This document shows, piece after piece, positions 1 through 10,176 of a stretch of DNA of 64,000 nucleotides. A model generated the notes under the pieces. That model saw only the letters and a list, made by a program, of their open reading frames with translations, searched no databases and had not been told where the DNA came from. Each line of letters opens with the position of its first letter. Position 1 is the stretch's first letter. The stretch comes from Lasiosphaeris hirsuta (lineage: Eukaryota; Ascomycota; Sordariomycetes; Sordariales; Lasiosphaeriaceae). The translations under genes and the position numbers were made by a program. The stretch is from NCBI GenBank assembly GCA_030549175.1, contig JAUKUA010000007.1, positions 3,472,001 through 3,536,000 on the forward strand. The letters run 5' to 3'.

Positions 1-585
1 TAGGTGGGTGACGCGAGTTTGCCCGTTTCTTGGCGTCCTGTCGCGCCTGCGAACGTGACTGCCCGTCGGATTTAATGTGGGGCAGCATCAGCTACAGATT
101 TTACGCACTTTCAGGGCACAGCTCTTCTTAACGGCAAGGTATTTTTGTCCGAGCTTAATTAAAGTCTTGGCAACGTCCCATGTGGACAAGTGGAGGGGTG
201 CCGCAGCAGGGACCTACGTCAATGAGCATCGCGTGGTTTCTACGTTCAAGCTAGCCTGTCACAGCTTGTGTCCACTGCGGTCACCCGCTCACTTTAACAC
301 AGAACAAGACCACAGTTCACCTTCGCTCTTGCAGCTTCCATGTTACTCCAAATCCCTCCTCCTTTTTCGGGAGTAAATTGAAAAGTCCAATCGCATCTGC
401 AGTGCCAGCCCTTTCGCTTGGCCACGTCTCCCGAAACATTCCTATTCTGCGATCCAGTCGTCCGGTACCTAGCTACTAGGTCCCTGCTCAACCACATAGC
501 TACTCCTCTGCTTCTGTCTTCAGGCACCTTGTGGATGACAGAGATGTGCACCGCGCCCTCGGGGCGTAAACCATTTTCCTTCGGC
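1..585. other. Upstream region of ALG11
   Basis: No convincing gene is seen. Open frames here are short and lack family features. The right part is CT-rich and reads like the promoter and 5' leader of ALG11, whose ATG is at 586. Confidence 0.5.
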
Positions 586-2377
586 ATGGATCCCACAATT
601 CTCGCCTTCGTCGTCGTGCCCCTGATGGCACTGACGCCCCTCGTTTCGCTCTTCCTGTTTCCCTTGTTATGGCGCACATTGGGGACGGCGCTGGGGTGGT
701 ATTTGCGCAAGAAGACGGACGGCCGACGAGGTCATATTCTCGAACTTGTGGAGGGAGACGAGAAAAAGTATCAAGAAGGGAGCAAGAAGCACAAGGATAG
801 CGATGACGAATGGGAGAGCGTTGATCCGTACGCCGTCGGGACCTCCAAGAACGGCGACAAGGCCGAGAAGGAGTGGGATGGAATCGTGGGGTTCTTTCAC
901 CCATTCTGGTAAGTTTGCCCCTGTCACCCCATTCCGATCATGATGCTAACGGTACAAGTAACGCTGGTGGTGGTGGAGAGAGGGTTCTCTGGGCGGCTAT
1001 ACGAGCTACACAGAGGCGCTGGCCCAAGGCCAAGTGTATTGTATATACAGGAGATCACGACGTCAACAAGGAGGCCATTCTCCATAGAGTAGAGGTGAGC
1101 CTCTTTCTCCCAACTTCGGACCTGTGTAGAAAGTTTGCTGACCCCTGCCCTCTAGACTCGATTCAACATCCACCTGCACCCGCCAACCATCAACTTCCTC
1201 TATTTATCAACACGGAACTGGGTGCTAGCGTCGACATGGCCGCGCTTCACACTTGCCGGGCAATCGATAGGCTCCATAATCATGGCCTGGGACGCATTCT
1301 CCCTCCTTGTCCCGGACATATTTGTTGACACGATGGGTTACGCCTTTTCGCTAGGCCTGTCCAAGTTTCTCTTCCCTGATGTTCCCACTGGAGCTTACGT
1401 GCACTATCCAACAATTTCTACTGACATGCTGGATTCGCTGGACCCTGGTTCCGCTGTGGGTGGTCAGGGGGTAAATGCTGGTAAGGGTGTAGGCGCCAAG
1501 GGCACAGCTAAGAAGACGTACTGGCGTCTCTTTGCTAAGGTATACTCTTGGATGGGTTCATCCGCCGACGTCGTCATGACCAACTCAACTTGGACTCAGG
1601 CGCATATCCGAAAGCTGTGGGGCCCCCTCCGCGGCGCGGCAAGCCCTATTGACGTGGTCTACCCGCCCGTGGCAGTGCGCGAACTGGAGCACGAGGTCGA
1701 GGTCTCAACGGCGAGCGAGAGCCGGCGCGAGAAGGTGTTGCTTTACATTGCGCAGTTCCGACCCGAAAAGAACCACCAGCTCATCCTGCAGGCATTCTCC
1801 GAGTTTCTCAAGACTGGCACCGCCGCTGCGGAGGGCACGCGGCTAGTGTTGATCGGTAGCGTCCGCGATGACCACGACTCCAAGCGGGTGTATAAGTTAC
1901 GACTGCTAGTGAACGAGCTGCACATTGTGGACCGTGTTGAGTTTCACCTTGACGCCACCTGGCCCGAGATCCTTGAGTGGCTGCGCCGTGCCTCGGTCGG
2001 CGTTAACGGCATGTGGAACGAGCACTTTGGCATTGGCGTGGTCGAGTATCAAGCGGCCGGCCTAGTCTCTGTGGTGCACGACAGTGGCGGCCCGAAGCTC
2101 GATATCGTGGTGAACGTCGACGGAGAGCCAACAGGTAAGGCAACTCTGCCCCCGCTTTTATTTGTACTCAAACAAGATGCTAACATTGTGCGCTGCAGGT
2201 TTCCATGCAACCACATCTACTGAGTTTGCTGAGGGATTTGAAAAGGCTTTGTCCCTACCGAATCCCCACCAGGTGCGGCTGCGGGCACGCAAGTCCGCCA
2301 AGCGGTTCACGGAAGAGGAGTTCGCCAAAAGGTGGACGTCGGAAATGGAGAAACTGGTGGCCATGAGGAAACCGTAA
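586..2377 (+). CDS. ALG11: GDP-Man:Man3GlcNAc2-PP-dolichol alpha-1,2-mannosyltransferase
   Basis: Adds the fourth and fifth mannoses, in alpha-1,2 linkage, to the lipid-linked N-glycan precursor on the cytosolic face of the ER. Four exons are inferred: 586-908, 959-1094, 1156-2134 and 2199-2377, giving 538 residues, the usual size for the family. A hydrophobic N-terminal segment (about residues 3-25) fits an ER anchor. Splicing intron 1 (909-958) rebuilds the motif [15 protein letters not shown], which the unspliced frame breaks. The GT4-type signature RPEKNH is near residues 355-360, and the EX7E element [10 protein letters not shown] is at about 441-450. The start at 586 is the first ATG that opens directly into the membrane segment; an earlier in-frame ATG at 418 would add unrelated sequence. 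Its 3' end converges on TRM2 with a 241-nt gap. Confidence 0.93.
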
Positions 2378-2618
2378 TATTCTGTTATGGTTTCGCTGTT
2401 TGCTTCATATAAATAGATGACATGGATACCCCCCTCTGCTTGCTTCGCTTCATTTTTCCAGTTTCGTGGAGCATTTCCGAGATACCAGAGTACAGCATGC
2501 ATGAGATCAACCACTGATGAGATAGATATTCATGATCTCTTTCGAGTCTAAGGCTAATCAATCCTCGCTCAGTCCATGGTTCTTTGAATACACCACTCCA
2601 CCCAACGTAGGAGTGACT

Positions 2619-4424
2619 TCATATCTCGATCCTGTTCAAGATAGCCACACCCTCGACATGGCCAGTCTGGGGAAAGAAATCAAACCCTCTAATGCTCTCA
2701 ATGTCATACCTGACCCTCCTCTTCTTCTCGGCCCCCTCCTCGGCCTTCTCCTGTAACCCCTCGGCCTCGCCCCGGACGAGCACGCCCACGTCGCGCGCCT
2801 GGGTGTGCACATTGCAGCTGACGTAGACGACGCGGCGCGGCGCGAACTGCAGCAGCTGGAGCAGGAAGCTGGCGTCGCAGCCCTTGCGGGGCGGGTCGAT
2901 GACGACGACGGTCTCGTCGGGGTCGTAGGTGCTGTTGACGCTCTTGAAGAGCTCGGGCGCGTCGGCGGCGAGGAAGCGGCACTGACTCTCGGCTAGCCCG
3001 TTGAGCACGGCGTTGCGCCGCGCGAACTCGATCGACTTGCCCGCGATGTCGATGCCGATGCTGCCGCCGGGGAAGAGGGACGCCTGGGTGATGGTGAAGA
3101 GGCCCGAGCCCGAGTAGGCGTCGATGAGGTTGCGGATCGGTTTGGAGTCTGGCGCGGGGGTCGGGGGGAGGATGTGCTCCCGGATGTGGGCCGTGAAGGG
3201 CGGCAGGATCGAGTTGTTGTTTTGGAAGAAGGAGCCGGCCGGGTTGGTGAAGATGAAGGAGTCGATATACTCGGTGCTAGTGGCGTTGTTGTCGGTGATG
3301 CAGGTCTTGTAGTCGGTATGGGTGGCCGAATCGACGACGTGCACGGTATCGGCGGGCGGGGCTGGGGTCGGTTCCCCGTCGGCGGGTTTGGGCATGCGCT
3401 GGGTGCTCTCCCGGAGCAGGATGGTCGCGCCCTTGGTGTACTGGCCGAACTCGGTCTCCATCCTCTCCCGCTCCGCCGTCAGGCCCTTCCGCACCGCTTC
3501 CGTCGCGATCGGGCAGTCCTCGATGTCGAGGACCTTCCGGGACGTCTTGGGAGTGAAGCCGATGGACGGCCGGGCGCACAGGAACTTCTTGGGGCCGCGT
3601 CTGTTGGCGCCCGGGGGCCCGTCAAAATGCGGCGTCAGCTTCGTCCGGTAGCCATACTCCAGCGGGCTGCCGATGGTGTCGAGGATCTCGGGCACGAGCT
3701 CGGGGGCCAGCTGGGAGAAGTTGCGGTACGCCTTGACCACGATGTCCCTCTTCAGCTTGAGCTGCTCCGAGTAGTCGAGCATCTGGAACTGGCAGCCAGA
3801 GCACTTGGAGAAGTACTGGCACTTGATCCGGCTGTCGTCACGGAGGGGCGACGGCTTGATAACTGAGATGAAGTCGGCTTGCGTGTACCCCTGCCCGTGG
3901 ATCTGGCGGTACGCTTTCACCTTGACGATGTCACCCTTCACCGTGAACGGGACTACGTAGACTTGTTTCGAGCCCTTTTGCAGTGCAAGCCCGTCTCCTG
4001 TGGATGACTGCTCCACGACCTCCACCTCAATCTCACTCCCTTGTTCTGGGAGAGGGTTGGCCTCGGCTGGCTCTTCGCCAGCGACATCATCTGAGAGCTT
4101 TTGAGCCTCGAGCAAAGCCTGGATATCGAGAAGAAGCACCTCGTCGTGGGAACCCTCTACGGCAGGCTTCTGCTTCCTTCTATTTTTGGCAGGTTTGCGC
4201 CCATTCCCGTGGCCATTTTGGTTTGACCGTTTCCCTTGGTTTTGGGTGGCTTGGGGAGCCTTTGGCGGCTCAACCCCCTCTATAAGGATTGGCGCGGGTG
4301 GTGTGGTTGCCATGAATGAATGGGCCCTGAGCCAGAACCTGGCTGGTGTTATTGCAGTTGGCTTTTGAATGAGATGTGTAAAAGTTGAAGACGGCGAGAG
4401 GAGTTTGATGCCTCCGTACCTCAT
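2619..4424 (-). CDS. TRM2: tRNA (uracil-54-C5)-methyltransferase
   Basis: Makes m5U54 (ribothymidine) in the T-loop of tRNA using S-adenosylmethionine. It is a single exon of 601 codons from the first ATG at 4424; the open frame continues upstream but without an ATG. In order: a variable basic N-terminus, a TRAM-like beta domain (about 150-190), a cysteine cluster C202-X5-C208-X2-C211 plus C304 that matches the four iron-sulfur ligands of bacterial RumA, the SAM-binding loop DAYSGSGLFT (435-444), DPPRKG (510-515), and the nucleophile Cys537 in YVSCN with Glu592 as the likely general base. A second in-frame ATG at 4313 (Met38) lies just before the conserved part. The 37 residues before it are basic, contain no acidic residues and look like a mitochondrial presequence. 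A telobox lies 182 nt upstream. Confidence 0.93.
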   Translation of the reverse strand: MRYGGIKLLSPSSTFTHLIQKPTAITPARFWLRAHSFMATTPPAPILIEGVEPPKAPQATQNQGKRSNQNGHGNGRKPAKNRRKQKPAVEGSHDEVLLLDIQALLEAQKLSDDVAGEEPAEANPLPEQGSEIEVEVVEQSSTGDGLALQKGSKQVYVVPFTVKGDIVKVKAYRQIHGQGYTQADFISVIKPSPLRDDSRIKCQYFSKCSGCQFQMLDYSEQLKLKRDIVVKAYRNFSQLAPELVPEILDTIGSPLEYGYRTKLTPHFDGPPGANRRGPKKFLCARPSIGFTPKTSRKVLDIEDCPIATEAVRKGLTAERERMETEFGQYTKGATILLRESTQRMPKPADGEPTPAPPADTVHVVDSATHTDYKTCITDNNATSTEYIDSFIFTNPAGSFFQNNNSILPPFTAHIREHILPPTPAPDSKPIRNLIDAYSGSGLFTITQASLFPGGSIGIDIAGKSIEFARRNAVLNGLAESQCRFLAADAPELFKSVNSTYDPDETVVVIDPPRKGCDASFLLQLLQFAPRRVVYVSCNVHTQARDVGVLVRGEAEGLQEKAEEGAEKKRRVRYDIESIRGFDFFPQTGHVEGVAILNRIEI

Positions 4425-5024
4425 TGACGAGCGATAGGGTATCTGAGAGTAAGCCAAAATGGAGACTTAGTGGAGTCTGACTCGTTCAAATACGCTGGTG
4501 TTCTGAGCGTTCACTGCTGAAACCGTCGTCAACCAAAATTTTCTATGAAAGCGAAAATGAGGAAGCAACTCCAACTTGAGGCCCCACTGGTATCATGTCT
4601 CCTAAGGGTTAGGGTTAGCAGTGGCTTGGGCTGCCACCAGCAACTGAGTTGGACAGGAGATTGTTCAGGAGTAATATGTGAATGAGACATACTCATATGC
4701 CGACCTGCTAGCGGTGTTCGGATAGTATCACATCTTTTGAGGCGAAACGAGGGAGCCTGTCTGTTTGTTGTTTCCAGCTCTCGGGCATGCGCTACGGACA
4801 TTTTATCCTCCATGCAAAGAACACCAGCAGCCCAAACAAGCCTATCCTACTGGACGCACGAGGCGACCCTTAAACCAAGCCACGTCTCGTGCACATTTTC
4901 TCAGGGGTATCATCATCCGCCATCCTCCTTCCCTCAAGCCAAGCCCCCAAACGCAGAAAACACCAGCCGACCATCCTACAGGTCCCTACAAGACCCACCA
5001 TGAAAGCAGACAGATTGTGCCCAT
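4425..5024. other. Intergenic region upstream of TRM2
   Basis: 600 nt between the TRM2 start and the 3' end of the CENP-Q gene. No gene is seen. It holds the TRM2 promoter, including the telobox at 4606-4618. Confidence 0.5.
4606..4618 (+). promoter_or_regulatory. Telobox in TRM2 promoter
   Basis: The sequence GGGTTAGGGTTAG is two telomere-type repeats inside a promoter, 182 nt upstream of the TRM2 ATG. Teloboxes bound by Tbf1/TRF-like Myb factors are known in promoters of translation and ribosome-biogenesis genes of some fungi and plants. That it acts this way here is inferred. A second copy lies at 38634-38643 between MRPL16 and COX18. Confidence 0.45.
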
Positions 5025-7135
5025 CTATCCGAGGACTGCCTGATCATACTGCGCCGGGTCCAGATACTGATGCAGCACGCCCTGGAGCGCCGCCTTGCTC
5101 TTCACGATAGCTGGCAGCACCCCGTCAATCTGTTTGAGGTTGCCCTTCATGCTCTCCATATGATTCCCAATCCGCTGCGAGAGCGCGACAAGGTCTTGTT
5201 CCTTGAGATTCTGCAAAGCGAAACGAGTTAGCCCAGTCCACAAAACCAACTCCTTCGTACTAGAGTCCAAACTCACCGTAAAAACCCCAGCCTCTGCTCC
5301 TTCCGTACTGGCCGTCCCCAGAACTTCCTCCTGCCTCCCCTCCTCAACTGCCCTCCTCTCTGGCGCCAGCACATGATCCCTCTTCCCCCTCTCCCGCCAC
5401 TCCCTCGCCTCAGCCTTCGCATTCGCCTCCAGCGTCTTCAGCAACTTATACTCCCTCTCTAGCGCCGCCTCCTCCCTATCCCGCTCCGCCTCTAGCAGCG
5501 CGACTGAATGCAGTAGCGGATCTAGCGTTTTCTCAAGTCCCTGAATAGCATCCACCGTCCGCTCAAAGTCCAGCTCCAGCTCATGACTCGACCCCGCAAC
5601 ACCCTGCTTAGTGGCCCCCGATGTCGGCGGCGGGAAGGGCATGCCCCGCCGCAGTTTCGACTGCAGCCGCGAAGCGAAGACGCGCAGGATCTTCTGGGCC
5701 TGCTGGTGGCGTGCGTCGCGGTCGCGCAGCCGGAAGAGGACGGGCCGCGCCGCGTCGGTCACGATGGCATCGACGGCTGCCGCGGAGGCGTCGTCGAGCG
5801 TTGTCCATTTGGCTGAGATGGTGGCACGTGGAATCTGCCGCGTGCGTGAGGCGAGGTGTTGGTATTTGGGGACCGGGATAGGTGCTGGGTCGGCTGGGCC
5901 CGAGGGTTCTGATGGGTCGGAGCGGCGCCGGCTTTCGGGGGCGGCGCCGGCGGAGGATCGTGGACCCGTTTTACGCGGCTTTTCGAACGCGGTTGGCTTA
6001 TCGGATGTTCGTCTTGAGGATTGGCCGTTGGGCTTGGATGAGGGGCCGTCGGGTTCAGAGTTAAGAGACGGGCGTCCGGATCCTCTTTTCCCTGGGTTTC
6101 CTGGCTTCGCTGTACGCTCCTGCGTGGCCGAATTTTGGGCCTGGGAGACGGAAACCTCCCCTAGAGATGGGCGACCGCGCTTCTTCTTCTTCGGAGGGCC
6201 ACCGGGTGGTTGCTGCGGCTGGGCATCTTTTGGCGAGGACTCGCCTTGGTTGGAGGACCACCAAGGGTTATCATCAGCGGACCGTCTGTCCCGTGCGCTT
6301 CGTCGGACCACCGACTCTGCCCTGTTCTGGTCCAGCGATGGTTGGTTTTCCAACTGTGTCGGCGGATTAGGGCGGGAAGTTTTCCGCCGCGGGGGTTTGG
6401 CGGTAGTTTTATTTGTGGGTTCCTTAGACGGCTTTTGTGGTGCCGACTTGGCCGCCACTTTATCAGAGTTCTTCTTGGGCGGTATCTGCGGCTTCCTGAC
6501 GGGCTGCTTTGCAGCCTGCGCCCCAGGTTGTTGGGCTGGAGGTGATGTCTCGTTTGTATTCGAGTTCCACCATGGGTTGTCATCAGCAGAGCGACGGTCC
6601 CGTTTGCTTCGCCGGACTGATGAGTCGGCTGTATCATCACCCCCTGACCTCTCCTGTGGTCCTTTCTTTGGTGGATTAGCCGTAGGTTTGGCTGGCTGGC
6701 TTGGTTCGCCCTGCTCTTCCGCCTCTTCTGGCGCGGCAGCCCTCACTCGCTTGCGAGGTGGTGCTTCGGCGATATTTTCATCCTCGGCGGGCTCGACATT
6801 TTTATTCTTCGCGGGACGCCCTCGTTTCTTGGGCTTTGAGTTGTCTGCCATTGCCAGGGGTTCCTCTATCACAGCATCCAAGCTTTTTCGTGGTCGGCTT
6901 CGTTTCTTCGGCGCAGAAGTTGATTCCTCGGGTCCATCTCCGGTCCCTGGACTGTTGGGCGCGTCCAATTGCTGTTTTTGCGCGCGGTCTCGTTTTGGGT
7001 CGCGACTCGACGCGCTTTCATCGACCTTGGACGCGCCAGTTGGCCGACCGCGTTTTCGCTTCTCGCTCGCTGATTTGGGCGCCTGGATGCTGTTAGAATG
7101 TTTTCCTTGTCGCAAAAAACTGAAGCACTTACCAT
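5025..7135 (-). CDS. fta7: Inner kinetochore protein, CENP-Q/Fta7 (Okp1) family
   Basis: A subunit of the constitutive centromere-associated network (COMA/CENP-O-P-Q-U module) that links centromeric chromatin to the outer kinetochore. Inferred exons are 7133-7135 (the ATG alone), 5277-7082 and 5025-5210, giving 664 residues. The 66-nt second intron is in frame without a stop, so unspliced sequence would add 22 spurious residues. Residues 1 to about 420 are basic and disordered, with several AT-hook-like KRGRP motifs and two near-identical elements, VRRSKRDRRSADDNPWW (157-173) and VRRSARDRRSADDNPWW (260-276). The C-terminal third is coiled-coil with the family pattern LDPLLHSVALLEAE and a final block, NHMESMKGNLKQIDGVLPAI, typical of fungal Fta7. 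The assignment rests on that C-terminal part. A ten-codon uORF ends one base before the ATG. Confidence 0.82.
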
Positions 7136-7877
7136 ATCAATATGATCTAGTCATGCACCGCAAAAACATGGCCCTGGGAGTATTGAGATCCGGGTGTTTG
7201 GAGATGCTCGATCTCGATTGCCCGAGCCACCCTCAATCGTGGCTGGTGGAGGGGAGAGTCTAGGTCGGGATGACGGCCAGGGGCCTGCGCCACTTGGGAT
7301 CGATCCTGGGGCCCCGTGCAAGCCACAACCTAAGCTGGGGGACTTCGGACTTATGCCGTGGCTGTTGGCTGCTGTTAGTGCAGAAGGCGGCCCGATGGTT
7401 CCACCGTCTAGCCATAACAGGCGGGAGTTTTACCGGCTCCCTGGACAACCCCAACACAACTGGAGAACAACCTTGGAAAGCCCGAGCTCAAGGCACCCCC
7501 TACCCGACCTAGCTTGGTTGTAATCAAAGGAGACAACGTCGATAAATAATAATAAAAAAGTTTGTTTTGCACCTGGCAATTTCCGTCCGCTTTGGTCTTG
7601 CTTTTCTCCTCGACCTCAATTCTGCACTTATCGTCAACGCTGTTTCGCATTTTCCTGCCAAACCGCTTTTCGCTGATTTTAGCGCCACGCTCCTTCGAAC
7701 GGTCTTGACACGCAGCAAAAAGCAGGCAGAGCAGACAAGACCCCTCAATACTTACATCATCCAATCTAAGCTGCTGTTGGATTTTCCATCGCCTTGCCTG
7801 TTGCCAGAGCTTCCCTTTTGCACACGTGTAATCCAGCTTCTTCCGCACCACCACCTCCATCATCACTACATTTCACA
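7136..7877. other. Divergent promoter region CENP-Q / thioredoxin-like gene
   Basis: 742 nt between two divergently transcribed genes. It contains the uORF just described and a pyrimidine-rich leader before 7878. No further gene is supported. Confidence 0.5.
7137..7169 (-). promoter_or_regulatory. uORF directly before the CENP-Q start codon
   Basis: An ATG at 7169 opens ten codons and stops with TGA at 7137-7139. One base separates that stop from the CENP-Q ATG at 7135-7133, which is immediately followed by the gtaagt donor of intron 1. The spacing would suit termination-reinitiation. That the uORF lies in the mRNA is inferred, because the transcription start is not known. Confidence 0.4.
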
Positions 7878-8831
7878 ATGCGCTTCACCAATTCCGCGCT
7901 GCTTGCGCTGCCGCTCCTTGCGGCCGCGGCCGAGAGCCCGTTTGAGCAGTACAAGGCCAAGTTCCAGAATTTCATCAGCAGTTTCGGCGCAGCCGTCCCC
8001 AACGTCGCCGAAAAGGTTGCGCCTGCTGCTACTTCCTCCAAATCCAAGGTCGCCGCCAAGGAGATCAAGAGCCTCACTCTGTCGAACTGGAAGGAAACCC
8101 TCTACGCGCCTGTAAAGCCCGAGGCCATCCAGCCCGAGGAGTGGTGGGTTCTGGTCACAGGCGGGGCGAAGACATGCTTTGGTACGACTTCTCCTTCCCC
8201 CCTCCCAAAATCAATACACCGTCCGTCACATTGGCGCTAAATACAGGCACACGAAGCTGACGTTAAACTACAATAGGCCACTGCACAAAGATTGAGGTCG
8301 CCTTTAACGAGACGGCCGCCAAGATGGCCACAAACCCCAAGTCCCCCCATTTGGGACGGGTGGACTGCGACGACCAGCCGGTTCTGTGTAACAGCTGGTC
8401 CGCCAGCACGGGTGCTCTCTGGATCTTTGAGATGCTTCCTTCGCCCGCCCCTATTGATGTGTACTGGAAGCCCTTCAATCTGACCTCTGTCACCGGCCAA
8501 GATCTCCAGGACCTATACGCCAAGACCACCAAGGAGGGTAACAAGGAGGACTTCCGTCTCATCACCAGCTACTTCCACCCCTTCAACGGCGTTCTTGCCG
8601 ATTACGGTGCCGCTGTCCCCATCGGCTACGCTCTGTGGGCTCTCAACGTTCTCCCTTCGTGGGCTATGATGCTTATCGTGTCCTTCCTCAGCCGTTCCAT
8701 GATGTAAGCTCAATGCCAATCTTCAGTTTCTCCTGGTGCAACGCTAACAGTATCAAAGGAGCGGCCGCGCTTCTCCTGCTGGCGGACGGCCCGGCGCGCC
8801 TCCTGGCGCTCGCCCTGCTCCTCCTTCTTAA
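7878..8831 (+). CDS. Thioredoxin-fold ER membrane protein (signal peptide, lumenal domain, one TM)
   Basis: Three exons are inferred: 7878-8181, 8277-8703 and 8759-8831, giving 267 residues. A clear signal peptide (residues 1-20, ending in an alanine run) is followed by a thioredoxin-like domain with EEWWVLVTGG leading into a Cys-rich loop C100-F-G-H-C104, then RVDCDDQPVLC. Residues about 217-240 form a transmembrane segment, followed by a short Pro/Arg-rich tail that would be cytosolic. The last acceptor was set at 8758 because the nearer AG at 8749-8750 is too close to the CTAAC branch site; using that AG would give a longer, different tail. The loop is CX3C rather than the classic CXXC, so oxidoreductase activity is uncertain and a chaperone or scaffold role is possible. 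The ATG at 7878 has a good context (CACAATG). Confidence 0.75.
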
Positions 8832-9062
8832 GCGGACAACGGCGACCTGTTTAATCCTTTTAATATATGGCAATTTCCTGATGACTTGTGACTCGGAGTG
8901 GCTGTGGCCTTCTGTCTTGGCTGGGATACGGCGGCTCAAGGGTGGGGAGGGTGAATAAATGACGGAGGATTCGGTGCTTTCTTGTAGCATTGTTACCGTC
9001 CTGGTATTTGGGATTTTCAAGCGCATCATGGTTATCTGGGCTAGTTTCAGAATCGATATATC

Positions 9063-9670
9063 TCAATTCTTCCCTGTGCACGTCTCCTGTAAATTGGCCA
9101 GTCCATCGAGGACTTGGTCCCGCAGTTTGCTGTTCGCCAACCGCCCATAGCGCAGATCGCTCATGCTGCCCACAGTTTGCTGTGCGGAAGCCATGAGTGC
9201 TGCCTGTTCCTCTTCGAGACGCTGCAGCTCACCCTCAAGCTCGCTGATGGCGCCTTCCAAGTCTGGAATGATGGAGCTCACGGTGTGCTTCGAGTTTTGT
9301 GAGTTTGATGCAGCTCCAAACAGCTAGTATCATCAGTGTCATGCGTACAGAAATCAAGTCAAAGCAATCTCACCATTCTCTCAATCTCGACCTCATCGTC
9401 GTGCTCTTGAGACTCAGCTTCCCGTCTTATTTTAATCACAGCACGACGGAGCGCTTTCCCCCTCTTAGCCTCTGTTTCAATGCCTGCAGCTACCGAATCA
9501 ACCAGGGCATTTCTCTGGCCCTGTAGGTCGCGGTACAGGCTGCGAATATGAGGCGAGGACTGCAGCGACCGCGGGAATAGGGCAATGAACTCCTGCAATG
9601 AGATGATGGCAGGCAGCTGGGCGGGCACCAGCAGGTAGTTGCTAATAATCGTGGACTCGCTTGGCGCCAT
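9063..9670 (-). CDS. cnl2: Kinetochore protein of the Cnl2/Nkp2 family
   Basis: A small subunit of the inner kinetochore; in yeast Nkp2 pairs with Nkp1 and docks on the COMA complex. Two exons (9374-9670 and 9063-9323, intron 9324-9373) give 185 residues. The N-terminus SESTIISNYLLVPAQLP followed by the FIALFPRSLQSSPHIRSLYRD region is the family signature: an N-terminal helical block that begins with a short segment after the ATG. The C-terminal half is coiled coil (LEGAISELEGELQRLEEEQA). The start at 9670 is the only ATG ahead of the signature; the open frame extends to a GTG at 9727, which is not used in eukaryotic initiation of this type. The gene is convergent with the thioredoxin-like gene and divergent from EAF3. 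Its putative complex partner CENP-Q lies about 2 kb to the left. Confidence 0.85.
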
Positions 9671-10176
9671 TGTGGGCAGTGAGATGGGGTTTCCTTGTTG
9701 TCTCGTAAATGTTGAGATACTATTCACAGACTTGGTCCTTGAGCTGGCTATCGTTATTGTCGTTTCCTGTGTACGGGCAAGTGAGGGAGGCCCAAGCGGC
9801 CAGTGGTATTGGGGAATTGGGTTGTTTGATCTGGGACGCGACCTGTGGCGGCAATAGAGTGCCTTTTCACGCTAAACAGCCCCCCAGCACGTGTTCCCGT
9901 GATCCTAGGCATGTCAGTCCCTGAACCCTCACCTCATCGCGCCTTCCCCAGACCTGGTCTTAACTCACCCATCGCGACCCACCGCTTTGTTTCCTGAACC
10001 TAGGATTCTCAAACTTTGACCTTCTTCCCAAAACACCACCAAAATTACACGTTGCAGATCGTTCGCCAATCGCCAATCTCACCAGCCGGTGGCAAGGTCA
10101 AGCCAAGGGCCTGAAATATCGCCAATATCAAAAACACCACCCAGAACCAGCACCGGGAAGCCAATATCAGGAAACC
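9671..10176. promoter_or_regulatory. Divergent promoter region Nkp2 / EAF3
   Basis: 506 nt between divergent start codons. No gene is seen. It should contain both promoters. The EAF3 side is rich in short CCAATATC-type repeats around 10120-10170. Confidence 0.45.

Noticed and set aside
3174..3866. 230-codon + strand frame opposite TRM2
   Set aside because: A shadow of GC-rich codon use in the conserved methyltransferase gene.
4606..4618. Internal telomere tract or chromosome end
   Set aside because: Only two telomere-type units, within a gene-dense promoter region; read as a telobox instead.
5611..7263. 550-codon open frame on the + strand opposite the CENP-Q gene
   Set aside because: It is antisense to a gene with splice sites and family features; its composition mirrors the low-complexity coding strand and shows no domain.
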